A stretch of 64,000 nt of DNA, taken from positions 38,408-102,407 of the forward strand of contig CALVVU010000005.1 of the NCBI GenBank assembly GCA_944363975.1, written 5' to 3'. Shown here piece by piece: positions 1 through 8,347 of this stretch. The notes beneath the pieces were generated by a model. That model saw nothing but the letters and a program-made list of their open reading frames with translations. It did no database searches and was not told the origin of the DNA. A program made the translations under genes and the position numbers. Every line of letters starts with the position of its first letter. Within the stretch, counting starts at the first letter, position 1. The stretch comes from Candidatus Coprovivens excrementavium. Lineage in GTDB: Bacteria > Bacillota_I > Bacilli_A > RF39 > UBA660.

Positions 1-930
1 TCCAATACTTATTTGTGGGAAAAAATTACTAAAATACATTCCTTCTTTACTAAGTTTATTTATTGTAGGAGTTACTTCTACTCCATTTACCTGCATATTT
101 ACCAAAAAGTTTTGAATACTTTCCATATGAATAAAAACAATATTCATACCTTCTAATACTCCAGTATATTTATTATCTTTATGTTGCTCTTCACTAAATT
201 TTTTACTATAAAAATCTTTAAATTCCTTAGCAGCTTCATCATATCCAAACAAAGAATTAATTTTAGGAGTTAAACTTTGTATTAAATCATTACCTTGATA
301 TAAAATAATCCCAAATCTTTGCACAATATACTCTCTATTCCACTGCTTAACTAATCTACTTGCATCTGTTCCTGTTATATTAACTAAAGTAAAAGCTAAT
401 ATAATAATACCAGCTAAAATTGTTGAAACAAACATTTTCTTACTCTTCTCAATTTTAGTAACAAAATGATAATAACTTCCTCTTTTTAATTTAGTATGTA
501 CTAAATAAAATAAAACTGGAAATATAATATAAATAAAATCAATTACTCTAAATTTTTCAACTACTGAATCTCCTACTTCTCCAACAAGTCCCAATTCTGC
601 AATTAAACTAAAAGAAGCAAATGAAGTATAAAAAACATAATATACTGAATTAATAATACACATCAGTGTTATTATTAACAACCAAATAAAATAATAATTA
701 AATTGTTTCTTTGGTTTTATAAAATAACCAAAAGCACCTATTATAATAAGTAATGCAAAATCACATATTAAAGGTTTATAATCAAATACATTTCTAATTG
801 TATAATTTCTAATAACAATAGTTTCTATTAAAGAAAACAAAACAAAAGTTAAAAATAATCTATTAGTAGATAGATATTTCGATATTTTCTTTCGTGTTTT
901 CTTAAAGATATTTATAATCTTCCTTTTCAA
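1..930 (-). CDS. ltaS: Lipoteichoic acid synthase family protein (sulfatase fold), C-terminal part outside the window
   Basis: I translated this by hand because it runs off the left edge: 310 codons are present. It begins at a TTG at 930, five bases after a good ribosome site (AAGAAGGGA), and no ATG lies near. The first 200 residues form several hydrophobic segments, as in the five-helix membrane part of LtaS. Then comes the start of the extracellular sulfatase-like domain with the family hallmark around residues 272-310 (FIHMESIQNF, then VTPTINKLSKEGMYFSNF). The window ends just before the position where the family has its catalytic threonine. LtaS enzymes polymerise glycerol phosphate from phosphatidylglycerol onto a lipid anchor outside the membrane. 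LtaS versus a paralogue such as YfnI cannot be decided here. Confidence 0.9.
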   Translation of the reverse strand, partial: MKRKIINIFKKTRKKISKYLSTNRLFLTFVLFSLIETIVIRNYTIRNVFDYKPLICDFALLIIIGAFGYFIKPKKQFNYYFIWLLIITLMCIINSVYYVFYTSFASFSLIAELGLVGEVGDSVVEKFRVIDFIYIIFPVLFYLVHTKLKRGSYYHFVTKIEKSKKMFVSTILAGIIILAFTLVNITGTDASRLVKQWNREYIVQRFGIILYQGNDLIQSLTPKINSLFGYDEAAKEFKDFYSKKFSEEQHKDNKYTGVLEGMNIVFIHMESIQNFLVNMQVNGVEVTPTINKLSKEGMYFSNFFPQISIG

Positions 931-1047
931 TTAAATCCCTTCTTACAAACCCAATTATACCATATATATACATTATGACACAATATCATTAATTTTTTTA
1001 ATTTACACTTGAATTTTCTTTTTATATTTGATATTATCTATTTACAT

Positions 1048-1122
1048 GCAGGTGTAGTACAACGGTTAGTATGCGACCTTGCCAAGGTTGAGATGGCGGT
1101 TCGATTCCGCTCACTTGCTCCA
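1048..1122 (+). tRNA. tRNA-Gly (GCC anticodon)
   Basis: Acceptor arms GCAGGTG (1048-1054) and CACTTGC (1112-1118) pair over seven bases, the anticodon arm is CGACC TTGCCAA GGTTG with anticodon GCC at 1081-1083, and the T loop reads TTCGATTC. CCA is encoded at 1120-1122. It reads on the plus strand, opposite to its neighbours, and is followed by its own terminator. Confidence 0.97.
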
Positions 1123-1131
1123 TTTGAATAC

Positions 1132-1169
1132 AACTTACGGACTGTAAAAAGTTCGTAAGTTTTTATTTT
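1132..1169 (+). terminator. Rho-independent terminator of tRNA-Gly
   Basis: A 12-bp stem (1132-1143 with 1150-1161, one G-T pair) is followed by a T-rich run. It sits ten bases after the CCA end and overlaps the stop codon region of the minus-strand gene at 1168, so it separates convergent units. Confidence 0.85.
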
Positions 1170-1914
1170 ATATAATTTTTTTAAAACCATTTCTACTCCA
1201 TAACCAAAGAGGTGTATGAATATCTATTGGTTTATATTTTGTATTATTTAACAATTCTTGCCATCTGTCTATAACAATTTGTTGAACATTACTAGAATTA
1301 AATTCATTTTCAGTAATCATCCCCATTTTATAAGTTGCCTTACAAACATGAGTATCTGGAGCAACAGTTAAACATTCAATATTTTTATATTTTCGATCAG
1401 TATATTGATAAATTACATACATCCAATAATTACAAATTTTAGTTCCTGATAAATAAGGAAATTTCTTTTTATTTTCTTTCTGTATAAAATCTCTAATTTT
1501 ATTAACATCATTATCTAATTTATCAAATAGTTCTCGTATATCACCATCAAACATTTCTACAAACGTATTACATAATGTTAACCATATTTCAGTTTGTTTT
1601 TGTTTTTGTAGAGCCACTTTATATTTAGTTAAAGCATATTGTACTTCTTCGAAACTCTTTTCTAAACACATTTTAGGATTAAAAACAAACCTTATTTCTA
1701 CATCATTGTACGTTTTCAAAGCACTTTCCCATAATATATAAGAATTTCTTTGATAATTTAATGCCATTGGCAAAGTAAAATATAAATAATTTTTTAAACT
1801 CGATCTTTCAAAATGTGGATTCGCATCTTCAGGCATTACTTCTCCACCAAGTTCACCATTTTTATACATTATAATAAGTTTATCAACTTTATCTAATATT
1901 TCTTTTTTATTCAT
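1168..1914 (-). CDS. Probable HhH-GPD-like DNA glycosylase family protein
   Basis: 248 residues from an ATG at 1914, six bases after GAGG; the GTG twelve bases upstream overlaps that site and is not preferred. Residues 153-190 look like the helix-hairpin-helix and catalytic part of the endonuclease III / OGG superfamily: a hairpin-like YLSGTKI followed about 25 residues later by VAPDTHVCKATYKMG, where HhH-GPD enzymes carry DTHV with the catalytic aspartate. There is no iron-sulfur cysteine cluster. By family this would cut damaged bases from DNA, but the match is partial and the assignment is inference. It stands ahead of an exonuclease gene in the same direction only by position, with a 44-base gap. 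Confidence 0.45.
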   Translation of the reverse strand: MNKKEILDKVDKLIIMYKNGELGGEVMPEDANPHFERSSLKNYLYFTLPMALNYQRNSYILWESALKTYNDVEIRFVFNPKMCLEKSFEEVQYALTKYKVALQKQKQTEIWLTLCNTFVEMFDGDIRELFDKLDNDVNKIRDFIQKENKKKFPYLSGTKICNYWMYVIYQYTDRKYKNIECLTVAPDTHVCKATYKMGMITENEFNSSNVQQIVIDRWQELLNNTKYKPIDIHTPLWLWSRNGFKKII

Positions 1915-1958
1915 AGTAAACCTCACTTAATTTCTTACAACAAAATTATAACAAAAAC

Positions 1959-2531
1959 TTAATTTTTCATTATGTCTTTCATTTTTAATAAATCACATAA
2001 TTTCAAATATACTTGATTAGTTAAAACACAATCATTTAGTGCTCGATGTTCATTTCTTTGTTCAAAATTAAAATAAGATATTAAATCATCTAACCTATGC
2101 CTTGGTAAAAAAGAAAGTAATCTACGTGAAAGTCTCAATGTATCAACATAATCATTAGATAAATAAATATTTAAATTATCTTTTAAATTATCATAAATAA
2201 AATTAATATCAAAATTAACATTGTGACCTACAATAATATCATTACCTAAGAATTTTATAAATTCTTTTAATACATAATCAAGATTTTCCCCATATTCTCT
2301 CATCATCTCATCAGTTATACCAGTCAAACGTGTCGTAAAATAACCCACTTGACTTACTTTAATTAATTTAGAAAATTCATCTACTACTTTTTTATTTTTA
2401 ATTTTTAAAGCACTTATTTCTAATATTTCTCCATCACGTGAATCAAGAGAAGTAGTTTCAATATCTAAAACAGTATAATTATCTAAATCCTTAACTAAAC
2501 TTTTACCTTTTTTAGTTCTACTATAAATCAT
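1959..2531 (-). CDS. 3'-5' exonuclease of the DEDDh family (PolC/DnaQ epsilon-like)
   Basis: 190 residues, a single DnaQ-type exonuclease domain. Motif I is LDIETTS near residue 22 (Asp and Glu metal ligands), motif II is GHNVNFD near 101-107, and the motif III region HRALNDC near 161 supplies the DEDDh histidine and last aspartate. The core resembles the exonuclease domain of Firmicutes PolC, but there is no polymerase around it, so it is a stand-alone nuclease, possibly for proofreading, repair or RNA/oligonucleotide trimming. The ribosome site is weak (GTGGAATAA). The downstream gap to 1914 is short, so it may be co-transcribed with the glycosylase-like gene. Confidence 0.88.
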   Translation of the reverse strand: MIYSRTKKGKSLVKDLDNYTVLDIETTSLDSRDGEILEISALKIKNKKVVDEFSKLIKVSQVGYFTTRLTGITDEMMREYGENLDYVLKEFIKFLGNDIIVGHNVNFDINFIYDNLKDNLNIYLSNDYVDTLRLSRRLLSFLPRHRLDDLISYFNFEQRNEHRALNDCVLTNQVYLKLCDLLKMKDIMKN

Positions 2532-2575
2532 AAATTATTCCACTTCTTTCAAATAATCAAAAAGATTATAACATA

Positions 2576-2609
2576 TAAAAAACTAAAGTTATATTATTTA
2601 CTTTAGTTC
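2576..2609 (-). terminator. Terminator of the TetR-linked redox operon
   Basis: Stem 2581-2589 with 2600-2608 (nine pairs) followed on the minus strand by a T-run; it overlaps the stop codon of the acetyltransferase gene at 2603. Confidence 0.75.
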
Positions 2610-2854
2610 TTTTTTTCTAATATTTTTTTTGCGTATGAGCAATCAGCAATAACTTGCTTATTTTCCTTTTTAGCGTTCTCTATAACACACTCAACAAGTT
2701 TTCGAGCAATGCCTTGTCCTTGATATTTAGAATCAACAATAGTATGTACAATATTCCAAATATCTCCTTGAATAATGTAATCACATTCTCCTATGATAGT
2801 CTGATTATCAAATACAACAGCCCTATTATTCAATTCCTCAAAAAAAATTTTCAT
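2603..2854 (-). CDS. Small GNAT acetyltransferase (YjdJ-like)
   Basis: 83 residues from the ATG at 2854, which has AAGG nine bases upstream; the ATG at 2863 overlaps that site and is unlikely. It is a minimal N-acetyltransferase core of the short GNAT type: VDSKYQGQGIARKLVE is the acetyl-CoA pyrophosphate-binding loop (Q/RxxGxG/A). The substrate is unknown. It is the last gene of the run that starts with the TetR regulator at 5918, separated from the cupin gene by eleven bases, so it is probably co-expressed with the redox genes. Confidence 0.8.
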   Translation of the reverse strand: MKIFFEELNNRAVVFDNQTIIGECDYIIQGDIWNIVHTIVDSKYQGQGIARKLVECVIENAKKENKQVIADCSYAKKILEKKN

Positions 2855-2865
2855 CTTCAACATCC

Positions 2866-3288
2866 TTACAAATTATCATATTCCTCTTCACTAACAGCTT
2901 CTAACCATTCATTTGATGTATCATCTCCAGGTACTTCAATTGAAATATGTGAAAACCAAGAATCTTTTTTAGCTCCATGCCAATGTTTTACATTTGCTGG
3001 AATTACAATTACCTTACCTGGTTCCAAACTTACCAGTTCTTTTCCCTCTTCTTGATACCAACCATATCCAGCAGTACAAATTAATATTTGACCACCACCA
3101 TTTGTTGCATGATGAATATGCCAATTATTACGACATCCTGGTTCAAAAGTAACATTTGCTAAGAACAAAGGACTACTTTTATCAACCAATGGATTTAGAT
3201 AACTATTCCCAACAAAATATTGAGCATAAGCTTCATTAAAATTTCCTTTACCAAATACATTCTCTTTTTCAAAATCTTTTTCGTTCAT
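2866..3288 (-). CDS. Cupin-domain protein
   Basis: 140 residues with one cupin barrel. The first metal-binding motif is visible as WHIHHATNGGGQ (about residues 56-67) and the second as PANVKHWHG (about 97-105), giving the histidine/glutamine ligands of a metal site. Cupins of this kind are often found next to carboxymuconolactone decarboxylase-like proteins, as here (gene at 3836-4609), and are thought to act on small organic or peroxidic substrates; the reaction is not known. Good ribosome site GGAG upstream; 14 bases after the flavodoxin-like gene. Confidence 0.85.
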   Translation of the reverse strand: MNEKDFEKENVFGKGNFNEAYAQYFVGNSYLNPLVDKSSPLFLANVTFEPGCRNNWHIHHATNGGGQILICTAGYGWYQEEGKELVSLEPGKVIVIPANVKHWHGAKKDSWFSHISIEVPGDDTSNEWLEAVSEEEYDNL

Positions 3289-3302
3289 AATCTTCTCTCC
3301 TT

Positions 3303-3836
3303 TTAAATACTTTTACCTAATTTATAGGCTTCTTCCATATATTCTTTTTCCGTACTAGCACCACTATAACCATAGCCTTTTGCAAGTATTGTTCCAACAT
3401 TATCTAAATTTAAATAATCAATTAATATCTCAATATGTTTTTCAAAAGCAATCATTACTTGATTATCATTATTCCATGCTGTAGCAATAAAAACAGATTT
3501 TAATTTTTTACTTTGAATTTGTCCATTTCTAGAATAAAATCTATCAATTGCACTTTTAATTTGCGAAGAAAAACCAAAATAATAAATCGGAGTTGCTAAA
3601 ACAATCATATCAGATTCTAAAATAGTATCTAATATTTTAGACATATCATCATTAAAAGTACAAGGTCCATTCATTCCACAACAATCACAACCTATACAAG
3701 GATGAATCTTTAAAAAAGGAATATCAAATCTTAAAATAGTATTTCCATTTTCTAAAGCACCTCTAATAAACTCATTAACTAAAGTATTAGAAGTTCCATT
3801 TTTATGAGGACTACCAGTTAAAACAACTATTTTCAT
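3303..3836 (-). CDS. NADPH-dependent FMN reductase / iron-sulfur flavoprotein-like
   Basis: 177 residues, flavodoxin-like fold. The N-terminus has the FMN phosphate loop LTGSPHKNGTSN (about 6-17). At 47-59 there is a cysteine cluster CIGCDCCGMNGPC, as in the compact cluster motif of archaeal and clostridial iron-sulfur flavoproteins and in many NADPH:FMN reductase-like proteins. It probably passes electrons from NAD(P)H through FMN to an unknown acceptor. Its ATG overlaps the stop of the upstream gene by one base, so the two are translationally coupled. Confidence 0.85.
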   Translation of the reverse strand: MKIVVLTGSPHKNGTSNTLVNEFIRGALENGNTILRFDIPFLKIHPCIGCDCCGMNGPCTFNDDMSKILDTILESDMIVLATPIYYFGFSSQIKSAIDRFYSRNGQIQSKKLKSVFIATAWNNDNQVMIAFEKHIEILIDYLNLDNVGTILAKGYGYSGASTEKEYMEEAYKLGKSI

Positions 3837-4609
3837 TATTTAGTTACCTCATCAATACATCTTAAAGCATTAAGAGTTCTAGGATAACCAATATAAGGTA
3901 ACAATTGTGTAACTGTTTCAATCAAAAACGCTCTATCATTACCAACATTTAAATTAGCTGCTACATGACCTTTTACTTGAGGCTCACATCCTCCTAAAGA
4001 AATCAACATTGAAAATGTCAATACTTCTCGTGTTTTATTATCAAGATATCCTCTAGTATAATAATCTCCAAAACAATTAGCACTCAAATAATCTTGAATA
4101 TGTTTCTCATCTTCCGGAGCACTATTTCTCATCTTATCAATAATATCTGCTCCACATATTTCTTTCTGTTTTTGTAATCCTTTTTCAAATCTATCTTCAT
4201 AAGAAATTTGTTTTCCTCCTGATACAGGTAATTTAACTCCGTTTGCTTCAAGTACTTCATTAGTATCATAAATAATATCAAATACTCTTGCTATACCACA
4301 ATAAGGAACAGCTTGATAGACAATTTCCATAATCTCCTCCGGTGTAATACCAATATTTAAACCAGCAGCTAAAAACACTTTATAACGATCTCTAGTATTT
4401 TGGGCAATCATACTAGCAAGAATTATCATCCATCTTAGTTTTTTATCATAATTACCATGATCATAAACTTCATCAAAAGCAAAATTCAAAAATGTTTCTA
4501 CATATTCTGGATTTGTTTCTGTCATTGGTCTAGTTTCCCCTGCTGGAGCATATTTAACACCTTCAAAAATTTCATCATGATTTCCCAAAGCCTTTTTTGT
4601 AATATTCAT
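3836..4609 (-). CDS. Carboxymuconolactone decarboxylase family protein, two CMD domains
   Basis: 257 residues containing two alkylhydroperoxidase/CMD-like halves (about 35-115 and 165-250). The family includes gamma-carboxymuconolactone decarboxylases and AhpD-type peroxidases, but the CxxC pair of AhpD is absent here (the visible cysteines are isolated, such as PYCG and SANCFGD), so peroxidase activity by the AhpD mechanism is doubtful. Neighbouring cupin and flavodoxin-like genes are its usual company in anaerobic Firmicutes. Ribosome site AGGAGA nine bases upstream. Confidence 0.82.
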   Translation of the reverse strand: MNITKKALGNHDEIFEGVKYAPAGETRPMTETNPEYVETFLNFAFDEVYDHGNYDKKLRWMIILASMIAQNTRDRYKVFLAAGLNIGITPEEIMEIVYQAVPYCGIARVFDIIYDTNEVLEANGVKLPVSGGKQISYEDRFEKGLQKQKEICGADIIDKMRNSAPEDEKHIQDYLSANCFGDYYTRGYLDNKTREVLTFSMLISLGGCEPQVKGHVAANLNVGNDRAFLIETVTQLLPYIGYPRTLNALRCIDEVTK

Positions 4610-4621
4610 CTTTAATTTCTC

Positions 4622-4770
4622 CTATTTATTATCTTTTGATTTTTCTATTAAATAATAAGCAAAATCAACAGTACTATAATATTTAATAGTATCTAAATTT
4701 TCCTTTCATCTTTTAATATTTCAGAATCTATATTAAAATCTTCTTTAAATATAGATTTAGAACTTATTTT
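4622..4770 (-). pseudogene. Remnant of an unidentified gene (C-terminal fragment with one frameshift)
   Basis: Between the stop of the cyclophilin-like gene and the CMD gene the minus strand still reads like protein. One frame gives SKSIFKEDFNIDSEILKDE, and after restoring one lost A in the run near 4710 it continues NLDTIKYYSTVDFAYYLIEK and a few residues to a TAG at 4622-4624. There is no start codon or ribosome site at its 5' end. I do not recognise the family. It looks like the tail of a gene whose front has been deleted from the operon. Confidence 0.5.
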
Positions 4771-4776
4771 TATTTA

Positions 4777-5301
4777 TCACTCCATTTCTTCAACTTTATC
4801 TATTGTTATTTTCCCTGATAAATTACTTATTTGATTTTCGTTTTCTATAGCTTTTCCCAGTTCATATAATCCACTAGCTGAACTAAATGAATCATAAAAC
4901 ATTACAACATCTCCCCATGGCTCATAATAAGCAAGCACTCCTCTTCCTCCATCATTTGCACGTGGAGTTTCATCAATATTTAATTCATTTGATGGATAAA
5001 ATATTTTTTCATTAGAACTGAAATTTTCTGCTTCAACTGTAAGTGGTAACTGATTATATAAATCATTTGCTGCTACACTATCATTTAACTCAAATATTAT
5101 ATTATGACTTCCATCACTAACACTAATCTTCATTCTATTTTCTTTCTCCTCTTCTATCTTATTATCATCATTAATTTCCTCTTCAGTAACTTGATTTACA
5201 TCTTTTTGAAAATCAAGTTCTTTATCATTAATAATAAAATAACTTATACCAATTATAGATATTACTAATACAACTACTAATATACCAATTGTTTTCTTCA
5301 T
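4777..5301 (-). CDS. Membrane-anchored cyclophilin-like fold protein
   Basis: 174 residues. An N-terminal hydrophobic helix (about 4-23) is a signal anchor without a lipobox cysteine. A charged linker follows, then a compact domain (about 57-174) matching the bacterial cyclophilin-like family: it starts MKISVSDGSHNIIFEL, has the AANDLYNQLPL stretch, and the conserved YYEPWGDVVMFY segment near 125-136. These proteins have the beta-barrel of cyclophilin but no proven prolyl isomerase activity. It lies twelve bases after the TetR gene with a strong ribosome site (GGAGGA), so it is in the regulator's operon. It ends in tandem stops TGA TAA. Confidence 0.8.
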   Translation of the reverse strand: MKKTIGILVVVLVISIIGISYFIINDKELDFQKDVNQVTEEEINDDNKIEEEKENRMKISVSDGSHNIIFELNDSVAANDLYNQLPLTVEAENFSSNEKIFYPSNELNIDETPRANDGGRGVLAYYEPWGDVVMFYDSFSSASGLYELGKAIENENQISNLSGKITIDKVEEME

Positions 5302-5312
5302 TTAATCCTCCA

Positions 5313-5918
5313 CTATCTTAATAACTTTTTAATACCTTTATAGGCAATCTCATAAATAGAATGATATTTATAATCAATATTTGCTTCTTTCATTGCTTTT
5401 TCTTGTTTTTTAGTTACAACAGCATAAGGATATATTCCAAACATAAAAGGAAAAAAAGAATAAAGAAAATCCATTACTTCATCTTCGCTCATTTCTTTAA
5501 AGAATTTATTTAAACATAATTTTATTGCATGAACAGCATTTCCATAAGCTCTTTTAAATTCAATTAATCTTTCTAATCTACTATTTTCTTCTAAATCATA
5601 CATATTCATCGAAAGCAATTTTAATAAACGTTCTTTATTTTCTATTGTATGTGCTAGTGCAATAGCAAATTCTTCTTTCGTTAGTTTTTCATTTTCTGTT
5701 CTTATTTTTTCTATATCAAAATACCATTTTTCATATTCCTTCTGAAATAAAGCTAAAAAAATTTCTTCTTTCGTTTCAAAATAATTATAAATTGATGGTC
5801 TTGAAAAAGATGTCAATTCACTTATTAGTTTTATTGAAATATCTTTGAAATTATATTTTTCATATAATTTTTCACACGCTTTAATAATTTCTTCTTTTCT
5901 TAAATCTGAATGCTCCAT
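5313..5918 (-). CDS. TetR/AcrR family transcriptional regulator
   Basis: 201 residues from the ATG at 5918, five bases after AGAGGTG; an ATG at 5936 would have no ribosome site and lies inside an operator. Residues 8-55 form the TetR DNA-binding domain, with the typical SFSRPSIYNYFETKEEIF recognition-helix region. The C-terminal half is an all-helical ligand domain of unknown specificity, resembling the TetR_C of regulators that control oxidoreductase operons in Clostridia. It is the first gene of the run down to 2603 and its promoter carries two matching palindromes, so self-repression is likely. Confidence 0.92.
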   Translation of the reverse strand: MEHSDLRKEEIIKACEKLYEKYNFKDISIKLISELTSFSRPSIYNYFETKEEIFLALFQKEYEKWYFDIEKIRTENEKLTKEEFAIALAHTIENKERLLKLLSMNMYDLEENSRLERLIEFKRAYGNAVHAIKLCLNKFFKEMSEDEVMDFLYSFFPFMFGIYPYAVVTKKQEKAMKEANIDYKYHSIYEIAYKGIKKLLR

Positions 5919-5930
5919 TTTAACACCTCT

Positions 5931-5984
5931 TGACATTATGTCAGTTTATAAAAATATTATATATTTAATCTGACACGTTGTCAA
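5931..5984 (-). promoter_or_regulatory. TetR promoter with two palindromic operators
   Basis: On the minus strand a consensus promoter is visible: TTGACA (5979-5984), 17 bases, TATAAT (5956-5961). One 13-base palindrome of the form TGACA-N3-TGTCA (5971-5983) covers the -35 box and a second (5931-5943) lies downstream over the transcribed leader. Their centres are 40 bases apart, close to four helical turns. This is the expected layout for a self-repressing TetR protein; binding is inferred. Confidence 0.82.
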
Positions 5985-5998
5985 CACTTTATAAAATA

Positions 5999-6029
5999 AT
6001 AAAAAAAGACATACTCAAAGTACATCTTT
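5999..6029 (-). terminator. Terminator of the tandem-HD gene
   Basis: Stem 6005-6015 with 6019-6029 (one mismatch), followed on the minus strand by a run of seven T. Confidence 0.8.
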
Positions 6030-7539
6030 AATTACTTAATCTTAGACTCTTAGTATATGCAATTTCTCCTTGTTCATCGCCAACTTTATTACTACGTGAT
6101 TTTATATGATTAACTTCACAATATCTTCTTTTAAATTCATCTTCATCTTTTAATAAATTTCTCATATCATTCAAGAATATCTTATATACTTCATCTTCAA
6201 AAAACATGTTTTCTGGATTTTCTTCACTATATTTTTTAGATAATCTTTTAATTGTATAATCTAAATAGTCTTCAATATTTTCTTCTGGCATTCTCTCTTT
6301 AGCTACAAAGAAGCTTCTAATAAAAACAATCTCTATTCTTGTATTACGATCAGCTGATGATATAAGTTTTCCATAAACACTTCTTGGTTCATCTTCTTTA
6401 GAAGAACGATGATCTTCAATAGCTTGTCTTATAATAAGTCTTTCTTCATCACTAAAAAAATCTTTCATTTTTTGATCATTGAAGAACCTTTCTCCAGCAA
6501 TCATCTCATGTATTTCATGATTTTCATGTTTACCTAAATCATGATATGCTGCTATAGCATAAATCATATTATGATTCAAATTCAATTTAAACGTATCATT
6601 TAGAGCAAATGACCTTCTAATAACTTCCATTATATGTACTATACCATGTGCCTGATCATTTATGGCATATTGTGGAAAAATATCCCTTTCAACATATTCT
6701 TTCAATTCAGGAATAACATCTCTAGTATAATATTCTATTTCATCTATTCCAACTTCATCTAATATCAGAGGTCTTAAAATATCAAACGATTCATCTCCCG
6801 TTTTAACAGCATTATAAACCGCATATAATATTTGGTCTAAAGAATATTCTGGATTTATATCCTTTATTTTAGCAAATGTTCTTTTAAAAATATTATCATC
6901 TTCTTTTATAACTTTTTCTAAACCATTTACTTCAATAAATTTTTTATCAAATTCCTGACGATTTTCTAATATTCTATTTAAATCTTCTAAAAATTTTTTA
7001 TAATCTTGGTCTTCAAAATACATTTTTTCTGTAGCATATCCTTTTTTACCAAATTTTTGTACTAAATGTTTATATGACTCATCCATTATCTCTTTTATAC
7101 TCAAATCATTAGAATTAGCTTTTCTATATTCATAAGTTCTTCTGAAAGGAGCATCTAAATCTGTATTTCGATCTGCTGAAGAAACTATTTTTCCATAAAT
7201 ACTACGTGGTTCATATTCCAAACTTGCTCTATGATCATTTACAGCTTCACTCATTATTCTAATTTCCTCTTCAGTAAAAAAATTTCTTAATTCTTGATCT
7301 TCAAAAAGCATTTTAGCTGAAAGTTCTTCATGCTTTTTAGGATTGATACTATGTCCTAAATCATGATATGCCGCAATAGTATAAACCATATTCATATTAA
7401 TATTTTCTATTGTTTTGGCAAATTTAATACTACGATCAATTACATATTTAATATGATCTATTCCATGCCCTTTATCATTTTTGTCATATCTTGGTAAAAT
7501 ATTTGTTTCAATATATTTTATCAAATCATTATTTATCAT
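6028..7539 (-). CDS. Tandem HD-domain phosphohydrolase-like protein
   Basis: 503 residues made of two similar halves, each an HD-superfamily domain. The first (about 10-215) has HGIDHIKYV, AAYHDLGH, VNDHRAS and SSADRNTDLD; the second (about 285-490) has HGIVHIMEV, AAYHDLGK, IEDHRSS and SSADRNTRIE. The histidines and aspartates of the metal site are present in both. HD domains hydrolyse phosphate esters of nucleotides or other small molecules; the substrate of this subfamily is unknown. The internal duplication is old, as only motif regions remain alike. Single-gene unit with its own terminator. Confidence 0.8.
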   Translation of the reverse strand: MINNDLIKYIETNILPRYDKNDKGHGIDHIKYVIDRSIKFAKTIENINMNMVYTIAAYHDLGHSINPKKHEELSAKMLFEDQELRNFFTEEEIRIMSEAVNDHRASLEYEPRSIYGKIVSSADRNTDLDAPFRRTYEYRKANSNDLSIKEIMDESYKHLVQKFGKKGYATEKMYFEDQDYKKFLEDLNRILENRQEFDKKFIEVNGLEKVIKEDDNIFKRTFAKIKDINPEYSLDQILYAVYNAVKTGDESFDILRPLILDEVGIDEIEYYTRDVIPELKEYVERDIFPQYAINDQAHGIVHIMEVIRRSFALNDTFKLNLNHNMIYAIAAYHDLGKHENHEIHEMIAGERFFNDQKMKDFFSDEERLIIRQAIEDHRSSKEDEPRSVYGKLISSADRNTRIEIVFIRSFFVAKERMPEENIEDYLDYTIKRLSKKYSEENPENMFFEDEVYKIFLNDMRNLLKDEDEFKRRYCEVNHIKSRSNKVGDEQGEIAYTKSLRLSN

Positions 7540-7578
7540 CTATATCACTTCCTTATTAGCTATTATAACATAAGCAAT

Positions 7579-7603
7579 AAAAAAAGAACTTTAATAGTTC
7601 TTT
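7579..7603 (-). terminator. Terminator of trmB
   Basis: Stem 7583-7590 with 7596-7603 and a T-run on the minus strand; overlaps the trmB stop codon. Confidence 0.75.
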
Positions 7604-8240
7604 ATTCGTCAAACTTTGCATCTACATAATATATAGGACGACCCTCTTTTAGATATTGTTTCTCATAATTCGTCATTACATTAGCAATATTACGTTCATC
7701 ATTATGTAAATCTAAACTAACTTTATTAAAAGTATACCAATATTGTGATAATGTTTCTAATGAATATGCAAAAAAACCTTTATTATCAGTTTTTAAAATA
7801 ATATGTTTATTTTTTCTAAAAATCTTATCGTATAGTTTTAAATAACTAATATGTGTAAACCTTTTATTTTCATCTATTCGCTTAGGCCATGGATCACAAA
7901 ATGTTAAATATATAGTCTCTATTTCTTTACCAAATATTTTATCTATTTCGCGAGCATCAATATTAATTAATTTTAAATTAGGAAGATTTAGTTTTTGTAA
8001 ATTTTGAACAGCCATAACCATTTGTGAATCAACAACTTCCAATCCTATAAAATTAATTTTGGGATTTGTTCTTGCCATTTCAATAATAAAATCTCCTCTT
8101 CCCATACCTAATTCCAATCTAATTGGATTTTTATTACCAAATAAAAGCGACCATTTATTTTTATATTTGCTTGGATTATTAACTACATAAGGACTATTAT
8201 TAACAATTTTATCAGCGTTTTTAATCTTAATATATTCCAT
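7602..8240 (-). CDS. trmB: tRNA (guanine-N7-)-methyltransferase
   Basis: 212 residues from the ATG at 8240, five bases after GAGAGGGG; the GTG at 8255 overlaps that site. It has the class I methyltransferase fold with the SAM loop LELGMGRGDF (about 43-52), and the TrmB signature FCDPWPKRID (about 112-121), where Asp and the PWPK loop bind the tRNA guanosine. The enzyme makes m7G46 in the variable loop of tRNAs, using S-adenosylmethionine, in the cytoplasm. Length is normal. Single-gene unit. Confidence 0.96.
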   Translation of the reverse strand: MEYIKIKNADKIVNNSPYVVNNPSKYKNKWSLLFGNKNPIRLELGMGRGDFIIEMARTNPKINFIGLEVVDSQMVMAVQNLQKLNLPNLKLINIDAREIDKIFGKEIETIYLTFCDPWPKRIDENKRFTHISYLKLYDKIFRKNKHIILKTDNKGFFAYSLETLSQYWYTFNKVSLDLHNDERNIANVMTNYEKQYLKEGRPIYYVDAKFDE

Positions 8241-8347
8241 AAGTTCCCCTCTCACTTAAATATCGCTCTTATTATATCATAAATTATATATTTCTTATAG
8301 CTGAATTATTTAAAATTTCATAGTACAATATTAATGGAGGTCTTAAT

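Noticed and set aside
2654..3055. Plus-strand open frame of 133 codons opposite the GNAT and cupin genes.
   Set aside because: It is antisense to two well-supported genes, has no ribosome site and no family likeness.
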